A stretch of 64,000 bases of DNA from CAVTWJ01 sp964525605 (lineage in GTDB: Bacteria; Oederibacteriota; Muellerivitia; Muellerivitales; Muellerivitaceae), in contig CAZGKT010000011.1 in assembly GCA_964525605.1 (NCBI GenBank), positions 36,374 through 100,373 of the forward strand, read 5' to 3'. The stretch's first letter is position 1. Every line of letters starts with the position of its first letter. Shown here one piece after another: positions 17,633 to 25,429 of this stretch. The position numbers and the translations under genes are program-made. The notes beneath the pieces are model-generated. The model ran no database searches, was not told the DNA's origin, and saw only the letters and a list, made by a program, of their open reading frames with translations.

Positions 17633-17650
17633 CAGCCATTTTTCCTTATT
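17633..17650 (+). repeat. 18-bp direct repeat, copy 2
   Basis: Exact copy of 17547-17564, located in the gap between tRNA-Gln and the CpxP-like gene. The 68 bases between the copies hold no gene. Confidence 0.6.
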
Positions 17651-17827
17651 AACCTCGAAATGTGAAGTTAGCCTGCTCTTCTATTTCTCGAAGTGAGTTG
17701 TAACAATCGCCTTTAAATAATGCGAACTCCCGTTTCGCCGACACTTTTATCTGCCTAATTACGTCTTAACTCCGTACGCTTCAATCAGCGTCGAACATTG
17801 AATCTGACTTTTTTTGGAGGTTTTTCA

Positions 17828-18484
17828 ATGACAAAGTTATTTAAATTCATGGGACTTGGAGCTCTGGCTTCGGTCCTCTTTTTTGGAACGAATCTGACAG
17901 CCTTCGCGGATGATCCCCCGACTTCGGATGCTAATGCTCCTGCCCAAAAGAGCGGGGATCGCGGGTGGAACAATAGAGGCTGGGGCGATGGCTGGAAAGA
18001 AAAACTCGGTTTAACCGACACCCAGTCGCAACAACTCAAGGACCTGCTCAAGAAACAAAGAGAAGAAACACAGGCTCTGTGGGATCAAATCAAGGTGGAT
18101 ATGGACACCCTGAAATTAAAGGTGGATTCAAAGGCTTCCGATGACGACGTTAAAGCTCTTTTAGACAAGCTATCTACTGAGAAAAAGGAAATGCAGGTCA
18201 AACGCGAACATTTTATCGAAAAATCACGCGGGATCCTAACGCCTACCCAACAAGCGAAGTTTCTTCTTGAGAAGAGGGGAAGGGGTGGTTGGGGAGGCCG
18301 TGAAAAGTGGGGCCGACATGGAAAAATGAACGCTGCCGGCTGTGAAATGAGCAAGGCTTGCCCGAGGGATGAAAAGGGTGTTCCCAGCAAACATAAAGTT
18401 CACATGAAAAAAACAGGTGATACTTCAGATGCTTCGGCTCCCGATGATTCAACTGTCCCGGCGGGTTCGGGTGATACGAAATAA
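17828..18484 (+). CDS. Periplasmic Spy/CpxP-like (LTXXQ) protein
   Basis: 218 residues from the ATG at 17828, chosen because TTTGGAGG precedes it. A signal peptide (to about residue 28) leads into a short Gly/Trp-rich region, then two LTXXQ segments (LGLTDTQSQQLKDLL and ILTPTQQAKF) joined by long helices, as in Spy and CpxP envelope-stress chaperones. The C-terminal tail is rich in Arg, Gly and Lys and ends in an acidic/Ser stretch, longer than in Spy. Likely binds unfolded proteins or metal in the periplasm. Followed by its own terminator. Confidence 0.8.
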   Translation: MTKLFKFMGLGALASVLFFGTNLTAFADDPPTSDANAPAQKSGDRGWNNRGWGDGWKEKLGLTDTQSQQLKDLLKKQREETQALWDQIKVDMDTLKLKVDSKASDDDVKALLDKLSTEKKEMQVKREHFIEKSRGILTPTQQAKFLLEKRGRGGWGGREKWGRHGKMNAAGCEMSKACPRDEKGVPSKHKVHMKKTGDTSDASAPDDSTVPAGSGDTK

Positions 18485-18516
18485 ATAACCCTCTCCTCCG
18501 GGGACAAATGGTCCCA

Positions 18517-18551
18517 CGCCTTCCGGTGCCCCCACCGGAGGGCGTTTTTTT
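18517..18551 (+). terminator. Rho-independent terminator
   Basis: CGCCTTCCGGTG and CACCGGAGGGCG form a 12-bp stem (one G-T wobble) around a CCCC loop, followed by seven T. It ends the CpxP-like transcript. Confidence 0.92.
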
Positions 18552-18698
18552 GCCATGCATTTAAAATAAATCACGCTTTAAACAATACCATCCAAAAATT
18601 CAAGAACAGACAATATGAGATACCTCTTTGCGTCGACGCCCATTTTGGTTTCGATTATGGTTTCATCTTCTTTCTTCCCCGCTTTCGTCCAAACTTCA

Positions 18699-18704
18699 TA
18701 TAAT
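18699..18704 (+). promoter_or_regulatory. Putative -10 box (TATAAT)
   Basis: Perfect TATAAT, 41 bases before the start of the exported TPR gene. No good -35 match. Confidence 0.45.
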
Positions 18705-18708
18705 TAGT

Positions 18709-18722
18709 GCCGCTTAAGCGGC
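18709..18722 (+). other. Perfect 14-bp palindrome in the leader
   Basis: GCCGCTTAAGCGGC followed by TTTT, five bases after the -10 box, so it covers the expected transcription start. It could be an operator for a dimeric regulator or a short 5' hairpin. Confidence 0.5.
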
Positions 18723-18745
18723 TTTTCAAACCATTCGGGGGATCT

Positions 18746-19552
18746 ATGAAAAAAACAATTCTTGCCCTGGCTTTATTGCTGATGGGAGTGTCTGCGGCTT
18801 ATGCCACGACTGCCGAGGAGTTTTACGTGGCCGGCCTGGAAACCTTCAAGGGCGGAGATTTCGACAAGGCCATCCGATATTTTCACGCGGCTCTGCTCGA
18901 AAAACCAGACTACTGGCAGGCCTATCAGTTTATGGGTGAGGCCTATTATCAAAGCGGCAATCGAACCGAGGCTCTGGTGGCCATGAATGAAAGTCTTCGG
19001 CTCCATTCGGACAATGCAGAATTGAAGCGTTTCGTCTCCCGGGTGGAAGCCAGCAGTCCCTGGATTCCCTCGGGCTCATTAAGCCTTAGGGATAAACTTG
19101 CTTTTATTTCCATCATTCTTTCCCTCGCCACCCTGGGATGGACGGCCTACTGGGTTTATTGGCTTCGCCCGAGAGAAATCATGACATTCCTCTTGAACTT
19201 TGGAGAGCTTGAATCAAATGGACTTGTCTCCCAAATTACGGTTGATTTTACCGTTTTTAATTCAGGCAGTCGCCCGGCCCAGGTGGCGGGTTACCGTGTT
19301 CGTAAGGCAGGCAACAAAATTTGGGAATCCTGGAAATATTTCGAGCCTCCGTTCTTGTTGATCGCGCCGGACAATAAAAAAATATTGCACCTGACCTTCG
19401 CGCATGCCCACGAAAAATTGGATGGGATGGAATTTGGCGACGGCGGGCGCTGTTGTTGGGTGCTTTCCCGCAATCAGATCAAGGTTATGAATGCGGCTAT
19501 CGATGCTATCGGAAGAACTCGGAAGGAGATTCCGAAAGGTACTTTGGGTTAA
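18746..19552 (+). CDS. Exported TPR protein with one membrane helix
   Basis: 268 residues from the ATG at 18746 (GGGGGATCT before it). A signal peptide (to about residue 20, ending AYA) is followed by TPR repeats (about 25-95; FDKAIRYFHAALLEKPDYWQ), then a membrane helix (LAFISIILSLATLGWTAYWVYW, about 118-139) and a ~110-residue domain not recognised. Topology suggests periplasmic TPRs and a cytoplasmic C-terminal domain, but the reverse is possible. No catalytic motif seen. Confidence 0.75.
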   Translation: MKKTILALALLLMGVSAAYATTAEEFYVAGLETFKGGDFDKAIRYFHAALLEKPDYWQAYQFMGEAYYQSGNRTEALVAMNESLRLHSDNAELKRFVSRVEASSPWIPSGSLSLRDKLAFISIILSLATLGWTAYWVYWLRPREIMTFLLNFGELESNGLVSQITVDFTVFNSGSRPAQVAGYRVRKAGNKIWESWKYFEPPFLLIAPDNKKILHLTFAHAHEKLDGMEFGDGGRCCWVLSRNQIKVMNAAIDAIGRTRKEIPKGTLG

Positions 19553-19586
19553 ATTTCACCCGGGGGAGCGGAAAGGAAGGCGTGGG

Positions 19587-19784
19587 ATGGAATGTACCCA
19601 GAAATCCAACGTGAAGGACTGTTCCTGCACTTACGATTGCGAGCGACGCGGTAAATGTTGCGACTGTGTGACCTTTCACCGCGATAGCGGGGAACTACCC
19701 GGCTGCTTTTTTACAGCGAAAGATGAAGCAGTCTATGATCGTTCAGTGGCATTTTTTATCCGATGTCATTCTCGGGCAAACTAG
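19587..19784 (+). CDS. Small cysteine-rich protein (DUF6485-like)
   Basis: 65 residues with eight cysteines, including CSCTYDCERRGKCCDC, then a conserved ELPGCFF and YDRS segment typical of DUF6485 proteins found in many anaerobes. Probably binds a metal; function unknown. The ATG at 19587 follows GGAAAGGAAGG. It starts 34 bases after the TPR gene and may be co-transcribed. Confidence 0.75.
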   Translation: MECTQKSNVKDCSCTYDCERRGKCCDCVTFHRDSGELPGCFFTAKDEAVYDRSVAFFIRCHSRAN

Positions 19785-19809
19785 GGATTTCAACGGTTTG
19801 GCCTTTCCT

Positions 19810-20712
19810 TCACTTAAAACCAAAAAAATCTCGGCAGTCATTGATCAAATCTTGGCCCGTTTCAATGGATTTCAAATCACTGGACGTGACTCCGCAAACC
19901 AGGCTGTAGGCGGCATCGTTATCCTGGGGATCTTCCACAAGCTGAATCTTGTTTTTCAGTGCAAAGAGTTTGATCTGGTCGATGGAATCCCGCATCCGTT
20001 TTTTGACCGTTCCCGGTTCCTCGTCGCTAAAACCCAAGTGAAAAATGAGTTTCCTGGGGCCGGTGCAAGTTTGCGCTAACTGAGCCTGGGAATAATCGAT
20101 CAAGTGATAAAAGGGTGTTTCTTGAATTTGAGTATAAATCGGCCATTCTCCGTCCAAAAATTCAACTTCGCCCTCAATGATTTTTTTCGCGCTTAAATTA
20201 ATGAACTTTGGGTTGGTTACCAGAATGCATTTTCCGTCCGGTGAGAAATATTTATCTCGCAAGACTTCAACTAAAAATCCTTCCTGGTTTTCTTGGTTCT
20301 TTTCCATGGCACCAAAACGTCTCAAATCAGAACTAATTTTTTCCACGCTTCCGTTGGCGCGAAAGTAGTAATGGACGTAGTTGATCCAATCCTGGGATGG
20401 ACTCGTAAAAACCCCGTTTGCGAATACAGGGGATTGGCCTCGAAAATAAACGTCCGCGAATTCGAAACATCTGTTTTCGCAATAGGCATCCATTTCTTTT
20501 TTGCTTTTATGGGTCTTCCACGTTTCAGTATTTGAATCTTTGGCGAAATGTTGGAATGGTAATTCTCCTTTATCGACGGCGGAATCAATGGTTTGGCGAT
20601 CCTGATCAATGGCGATCGTTAATCCGAGCGATTCCACGCCAAATGAATAGGTCGTGAAAAAGACCATGGAAAATAAAAAAATGAAACGAGCCCTGGGAAT
20701 ATTCTTTTTCAT
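19810..20712 (-). CDS. Exported protein of unknown function
   Basis: 300 residues. A signal peptide (hydrophobic about 9-24, cleavage near SFG) is followed by a soluble domain with paired cysteines (CENRC near 79, C near 162, 214, 273 and 291). I do not recognise the family. The C-terminal half may be an alpha/beta fold (RKLIFHLGFSDEEPG, DQIKLFALKNKIQLVEDP). GGAAGG lies 12 bases before the ATG. Convergent with the small Cys-rich gene. Confidence 0.65.
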   Translation of the reverse strand: MKKNIPRARFIFLFSMVFFTTYSFGVESLGLTIAIDQDRQTIDSAVDKGELPFQHFAKDSNTETWKTHKSKKEMDAYCENRCFEFADVYFRGQSPVFANGVFTSPSQDWINYVHYYFRANGSVEKISSDLRRFGAMEKNQENQEGFLVEVLRDKYFSPDGKCILVTNPKFINLSAKKIIEGEVEFLDGEWPIYTQIQETPFYHLIDYSQAQLAQTCTGPRKLIFHLGFSDEEPGTVKKRMRDSIDQIKLFALKNKIQLVEDPQDNDAAYSLVCGVTSSDLKSIETGQDLINDCRDFFGFK

Positions 20713-20757
20713 TCGTTTTATTGCCTTCCAGAATGGGGATCACTTCAATGATTAAAA

Positions 20758-20766
20758 ATCATAGCA
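20758..20766 (-). promoter_or_regulatory. Putative extended -10 box (TGCTATGAT)
   Basis: On the minus strand TGCTATGAT lies 45 bases before the exported-protein start at 20712. The identical 9-mer lies before the gene starting at 23306. Confidence 0.45.
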
Positions 20767-20920
20767 TGGGGTCGGAAATGGAAGGAGGGTTTCGCCGGTT
20801 CCGAATGAATTTACTGCAAAAACAGCAATCGGTAGCGTGGTATTCGGTCTCCCAATTAGGATGAATCGAATCAAATACTCATCAGGACGGTTCTGAAAGT
20901 GAATTTTTCACTATTCTTTC

Positions 20921-22714
20921 CTAGTCGATATACCCGCCTTTTTGGAGATTCCAAAGCTTTTTATACAGACCCGGTTTTCGGATCAGTTCCTGATGCTTAC
21001 CCTGTTGAACAACTCGGCCCTTGTCCAGCACCACAATAATGTCCGCGCTCATGATGGTGGAAAGCCGGTGAGCAATGAGGATGGAAGTTCTTCCTTTCAT
21101 CAGATCCTTCAGACCTATTTGAATCTCGTGCTCCGTTTCCGAATCCAGCGAGGAGGTGGCTTCGTCCAGAATCAATATCCGCTTATCGGCCAACAGGGCC
21201 CTTGCGATGGAAACTCGTTGTTTTTCGCCTCCTGACAGCTTTACCCCGCGTTCTCCTACGATTGTGTTTTCTTTCGCGGGGAGACCTGCGATAAATTTTT
21301 CCAACTGCGCAAACCGAATAGCCCGGAAGACGGCATCCCGGGAGGCTTTGGGGTTGGAAAAAGCGATGTTGTTGTACAGGCTGTCATCAAAGAGGATGCA
21401 TTCCTGGGGCACCATACTCAGGCTTTCGCGGAGCGAAGTTTGGGCGACTTCCGCAATATTGGCGCCGTCCACACTGATTTGGCCCCCCTCCACGTCGTAA
21501 AGGCGGAAAAGCAAACGAATGAGGGTGGTTTTGCCCGCCCCCGAAGGACCCACTACCGCCACCTTTTGGTGGGCCGGAACCTTCAGCGAGAAACCATTGA
21601 GAATGTGTCTTTTTTTGTATTGGAAAATAACATCCTTAAATTCGATGGCTCCTTTCATTACCCTCAAGGGAGGGGCGCCTGGCTTGTCCCGAATATCGTT
21701 ATCGGCCTTTCCGTATTGGAAAAGGTCCTCGAAGTCCGCCAGTGCTCGGTACATGTTGCGGATGCCGAACACGAACCCCGAAAGGGGCCCCATCAAGCTC
21801 CCGAATACTGTGAAGATAAAGACGAAGGTGCCTGTGCCGATGCGGCCCGCGGTTAGATCCTGGAGAGAAAATAAAATCAGGAAAAAGATTCCCAACCCCA
21901 AAATCAGCAACTGGCCCGATTCCATCAGCTTGTAGCTGTTCCAAAAATCGAGCTGGAGTTCCTTGGTCTTTTGGCTCAAGGCCGCGTAGCGGTTTTGTAC
22001 GTCCTTTTCTTTGGCGAAATACTTAATGGACTCAATGTTGGTGAACACGTCGCTGATGTTGCCCTTTTCCAGGTCGGACATGTTGTTGTACAAGGCGTTG
22101 ACCCTTCTTTGTTTTTCGTTCATGAGGAAGGAAAAGCCGATATAGGAGGCGGCGGTGGCGAAGACGATAAGACCCACATGAAAACTGTAATGAAAAATAG
22201 AGGTTCCAGCCATCAACAGTTGGCAAAGCAGGGGAACGTACTGGAAAATGATCGTGTCGGTCATGGTTTCCACCGCTCCCGACCCGCGGGAAAGTCGGGA
22301 AATCAGTGAGCCGGTCTTGTGGGTGGTGTGAAACCCGTGGGACAGGGTTAGCAGGTGGTTGAAATAAAACCGCTTGATGTCGCTGATGAGGTCCGCTTCC
22401 AGCAGGTTGATGTTGCGCAGGTAGAGCCACCGCCCAGAAACCCGCGCCGAGGTGACCCCGAGCAGTACGGCAAAGACAGCCAGGAGAAACCGGTCAAAGG
22501 GCTCTTGCTCCATCTGGTGTCCCACGAACTTAGTGGCATTGTCGATGATGAGCTTGAAGGCGAAATTTTGGACCAGATCGAGGCTGCTGATCACGAAAGC
22601 CAGGCCCACCAGTATCAGGGCGGCCCATTTATATTTCGCGAGGAAACCGAAATAGACTTTTAAATTATATTTAAAGTCGATTTCTTCCTTGTCTGACACC
22701 AGGAATTCTGTCAT
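20921..22714 (-). CDS. ABC transporter, fused membrane and ATPase domains (MsbA/ATM-like exporter)
   Basis: 597 residues, the usual length of a half-transporter that works as a dimer. The N-terminal ABC type-1 membrane domain (about 30-330) has six helices. The ATPase domain shows Walker A GPSGAGKTT, the signature LSGGEKQR and Walker B ILILDEATSSLDSE with the H-loop AHRLST. Substrate unknown; lipid, peptide or drug export are all possible. No partner gene is adjacent. The ribosome site is weak. Confidence 0.92.
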   Translation of the reverse strand: MTEFLVSDKEEIDFKYNLKVYFGFLAKYKWAALILVGLAFVISSLDLVQNFAFKLIIDNATKFVGHQMEQEPFDRFLLAVFAVLLGVTSARVSGRWLYLRNINLLEADLISDIKRFYFNHLLTLSHGFHTTHKTGSLISRLSRGSGAVETMTDTIIFQYVPLLCQLLMAGTSIFHYSFHVGLIVFATAASYIGFSFLMNEKQRRVNALYNNMSDLEKGNISDVFTNIESIKYFAKEKDVQNRYAALSQKTKELQLDFWNSYKLMESGQLLILGLGIFFLILFSLQDLTAGRIGTGTFVFIFTVFGSLMGPLSGFVFGIRNMYRALADFEDLFQYGKADNDIRDKPGAPPLRVMKGAIEFKDVIFQYKKRHILNGFSLKVPAHQKVAVVGPSGAGKTTLIRLLFRLYDVEGGQISVDGANIAEVAQTSLRESLSMVPQECILFDDSLYNNIAFSNPKASRDAVFRAIRFAQLEKFIAGLPAKENTIVGERGVKLSGGEKQRVSIARALLADKRILILDEATSSLDSETEHEIQIGLKDLMKGRTSILIAHRLSTIMSADIIVVLDKGRVVQQGKHQELIRKPGLYKKLWNLQKGGYID

Positions 22715-22823
22715 GGGAAACCGTTCGTGAATGGAATGAAAAAAATGATTTTAGGGTTAAATTCATCCACAGGCCAACCATTGCGGTTCACATTTCTTTC
22801 CGAAATATTCGGCCAAGGATCTG

Positions 22824-23306
22824 CTATTTAATACCTGGTTTAACAGGCTCTCTGTGTGTTTCCGGCCAGGGAAGTGACATGGGAACGGAAAAGTCATAGG
22901 TGACATATTCATAAGGGCAGGCCCAAAAGCAACCCTCAGTTTTAATGGTGTTTTCCTTGGGCCGGTATTCATAAAATCCGCTGTGGCAAAATCCACCGCC
23001 GTTTACGGCATTCTTAGGGACCCAATCCATTCTTTCACGGGTATCCAGCCGGATCACCGTGAGGCCTTGGTAATCAAAACCGCAAACTAAATAGTCGTGT
23101 CCATCTTTATGGTTCTCATACCATCCAAAGGGAAAGCTTTCATAATTACGGTGGACCACAGAAATAATTCGTACGAAGCGTTGTTCCGTGTTATCGATCA
23201 CTTTGCCGACGGTATACTTCCAAGTTCCTGGGAGGGTCTTGAGCGAGGAAATTTCCATCTTGTATTTACCCGACGGGGAGATTTCCTGATTGGAACTCTG
23301 ATTCAT
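22824..23306 (-). CDS. Hypothetical protein
   Basis: 160 residues, no signal peptide or membrane helix, so probably cytoplasmic. Rich in aromatic residues and Pro, with repeated Tyr/Trp positions (WYENHKDGHDYLVCGFDYQG) suggesting a beta-rich fold. Three cysteines cluster late (FCHSGF, CFWACPYEY). Family not recognised. GGAGATTAGCGT precedes the ATG and an extended -10 box lies 90 bases upstream. Confidence 0.65.
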   Translation of the reverse strand: MNQSSNQEISPSGKYKMEISSLKTLPGTWKYTVGKVIDNTEQRFVRIISVVHRNYESFPFGWYENHKDGHDYLVCGFDYQGLTVIRLDTRERMDWVPKNAVNGGGFCHSGFYEYRPKENTIKTEGCFWACPYEYVTYDFSVPMSLPWPETHREPVKPGIK

Positions 23307-23718
23307 ACGCTAATCTCCGTAGGGATCGGTGACTGAGCCGGATAGAGTTAGTGATCTTGAAAATTCGGGCAAAGCGTTACGTTAAACCTCAGGAAATCAT
23401 AGCACGAGGTTTCCAAAGTCCTAGATTAAGGTTTGGAAAATGGAGGCCGGAGGGTAAATCAGGAAACGGGCAAAATTTTTAGATAGTTTTCAGCTTTTAG
23501 GAAGGTTATTCGTGTAACCCAACTGTAGACTGTGCCCATGGCTAAAACCAAGGCCTGGGCCAAGTGTTGAAGAATGAATTTCATCGACATTCATGAAGGA
23601 TGGAATAAAATTTTGAGATTCGAGGCGGTCTTGAGTGGGAGAAAAGCGCTTGAAGTGATGTTTAGCCTTTGTGACCCGCCATGGACGAATTTGATTTTTT
23701 AAAAAAAAGGAGAAAATC
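23307..23718. other. 412-base gap without a convincing gene
   Basis: Holds the minus-strand -10 box at 23396-23404 and, at its right end, the leader of the TPR gene (a T-run, an A-run and GGAG). No other gene, RNA or repeat seen. Confidence 0.6.
23396..23404 (-). promoter_or_regulatory. Putative extended -10 box (TGCTATGAT)
   Basis: Same 9-mer as at 20758-20766, here 90 bases before the hypothetical gene starting at 23306. Confidence 0.4.
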
Positions 23719-24351
23719 ATGAGTCTGTTTAAAGGTGTCTTGTTGCTTTTGATGGCAGGAATGGCGTTCATTGCGGGTAGTGCGTGGGCGGATAATAAAA
23801 CCCCCGTGGTTACACCCCAAGCGACCCCCGCCGCGACTGTCGTTGCCAAGCCAGCCAAGGCGGATAGTCCAACAGTGGCAGCCATGAAGGCGGCCATTGC
23901 TTTGGCGGAAGCTGGCAAGACCGACGAAGCTATCGCGGCCTATGAAAAAATCGGCGTGTTGAAGTCGTCCAAATCGGAATGCTGGCGCTTGAATAACGAG
24001 GGTTTGGCCTACCTGCAAGCCCCGACTCCTGTGCCGGACAAGGCCGTGCCCCTCTTGGAAAAAGCCGTTGCTACGGATGATTCAAACTATATAGCCTGGA
24101 ACAACCTGGGCAGCGCTTACGAGCAGACCGGCGATCTGGACAAGGCGAAGGATGCCTATCAAAAATCCATCGACGCCGCGAAGGCTCAGAACGTTAGCTC
24201 TGCTAAGGCTGACGGAAATCTCCAAGCCTTGCAGGCCCGTTTGGACAAGATCGCCGCCAAAAAAGCGAAGGCAGATGCCAAGGCCGGCAAGAAGGCTGCG
24301 GCCAGCACCACCCCGACAGCCGCCAGTTCGACTCCTGCCGCTACCAAATAA
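23719..24351 (+). CDS. Exported TPR protein, paralogue 1
   Basis: 210 residues. Signal peptide to about residue 24 (ending SAWA), then a Thr/Pro/Ala spacer, TPR repeats (about 55-155, with WNNLGSAYEQTGDLDKAKDAY) and an Ala/Lys-rich low-complexity tail. A close copy is encoded at 30515-31156, including the ribosome-site region and the terminator arrangement. Probably a periplasmic interaction protein; partner unknown. Confidence 0.8.
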   Translation: MSLFKGVLLLLMAGMAFIAGSAWADNKTPVVTPQATPAATVVAKPAKADSPTVAAMKAAIALAEAGKTDEAIAAYEKIGVLKSSKSECWRLNNEGLAYLQAPTPVPDKAVPLLEKAVATDDSNYIAWNNLGSAYEQTGDLDKAKDAYQKSIDAAKAQNVSSAKADGNLQALQARLDKIAAKKAKADAKAGKKAAASTTPTAASSTPAATK

Positions 24352-24371
24352 ACCAAGTCTTACTTAAGTTT

Positions 24372-24412
24372 AAAAGCCCCCTCCACCTTTAAGGCGAAGG
24401 GGGCTTTTTTTT
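24372..24412. terminator. Bidirectional terminator between convergent genes
   Basis: AAAAGCCCCCT (24372-24382) pairs with AGGGGGCTTTT (24398-24408), flanked by A and T runs, so it can end the TPR transcript from the left and the methyltransferase operon from the right. Confidence 0.9.
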
Positions 24413-24415
24413 AAC

Positions 24416-25429
24416 CTACCTTTTGGGGAGATCCGGCGCGGGAGTTGGTTTTCGTTTGGCGTGCCGGTACACCTTTTCGTTTCCCGGCAAGGTGATTCCA
24501 ATTTGGGCGGCAGCCACTCCCATAGTGCCTTTCATGGGGATGAAATAAACGGGGATATATTTTTTGGAATGAACCCGGCCCCGACTGTCCATCCGATAAA
24601 CATATAGCACCTGGTTGTGCTTGAAGGGCTGCCCGATGGGAATAATGATCCTGCCTCCAGGCCTCAACTGGTTGAAGAGGGGTGGCGGAACGAATTGGGC
24701 TACGCAGGTGAACATGATGATGTCAAACCCACCAACTCCGGGCCAGCCGTAATATCCGTCCCCCACCCGGGTATGGACATTGGTGTAACCCAGGGGCTTA
24801 AAGACTTGGGAAACGGCCTGCCCGAGGGGTTTGATGATCTCAATGGAATAGGCGTCCTTGACCATACGGGAGAGCAGGGAAATGTTGTATCCGCTTCCTG
24901 TTCCAACTTCCAGCACCCTGTCCTTCGAGTGGGGATCGGCCAATTGGGCCATATAGGCCTGGCCCTCGTAATCGCTCAGGGCTGAACCCCAGCCCAATGC
25001 GAAAGTGCGGGGTGGATACTCATAAGCCGAGGCCGAAAAATCGGTTCCCCCCTGGTAATCAAAGTGAAAATATTCCCGTGGCAGATCCTCGAAAGCCTTG
25101 ATCACCTTGGGGTTCACCCAGCCGAATTTGCGCCATAGGTATCGGCGGATGTCCTTCAACATGGCTGGTTTGCGATCCTGAACCCGGTTGAATTCCTGGG
25201 CCGTCAGATGGGTGGGGCGGTGGCTCTTTTTGAATGCCTTCAGGTATTTTTTGTAGTTCCAATCCTTATCGTTTTGTCCCTTGCTCGTTGAAATCTTGTC
25301 GAGGACCTGATCGGTGGGAGTTGGTTCAGGTTGAACGGCGTTCGAAGGAGTCTGTCCACTTGAGGGATAGGCGTTGCCCATGAGAAGGGCAAAAAATAAG
25401 AGAAGGAATAGACGATTAGACTGTTTCAT
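24416..25429 (-). CDS. Exported protein-L-isoaspartate O-methyltransferase-like protein
   Basis: 337 residues. The core (about 100-310) matches PCMT: VLEVGTGSGYNISLL is the S-adenosylmethionine motif, preceded by the usual SALSDYEGQAYMAQL segment and followed by LRPGGRIIIPIG. PCMT normally repairs damaged aspartate in cytoplasmic proteins. Unusually, an N-terminal signal-like stretch (LFLLLFFALLMGNAYPSSG) and a Pro-rich spacer come first, so the protein seems exported or anchored, where its cofactor is not expected. The start overlaps the previous stop by four bases; GGGGAAACGCCC is the ribosome site. Confidence 0.85.
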   Translation of the reverse strand: MKQSNRLFLLLFFALLMGNAYPSSGQTPSNAVQPEPTPTDQVLDKISTSKGQNDKDWNYKKYLKAFKKSHRPTHLTAQEFNRVQDRKPAMLKDIRRYLWRKFGWVNPKVIKAFEDLPREYFHFDYQGGTDFSASAYEYPPRTFALGWGSALSDYEGQAYMAQLADPHSKDRVLEVGTGSGYNISLLSRMVKDAYSIEIIKPLGQAVSQVFKPLGYTNVHTRVGDGYYGWPGVGGFDIIMFTCVAQFVPPPLFNQLRPGGRIIIPIGQPFKHNQVLYVYRMDSRGRVHSKKYIPVYFIPMKGTMGVAAAQIGITLPGNEKVYRHAKRKPTPAPDLPKR

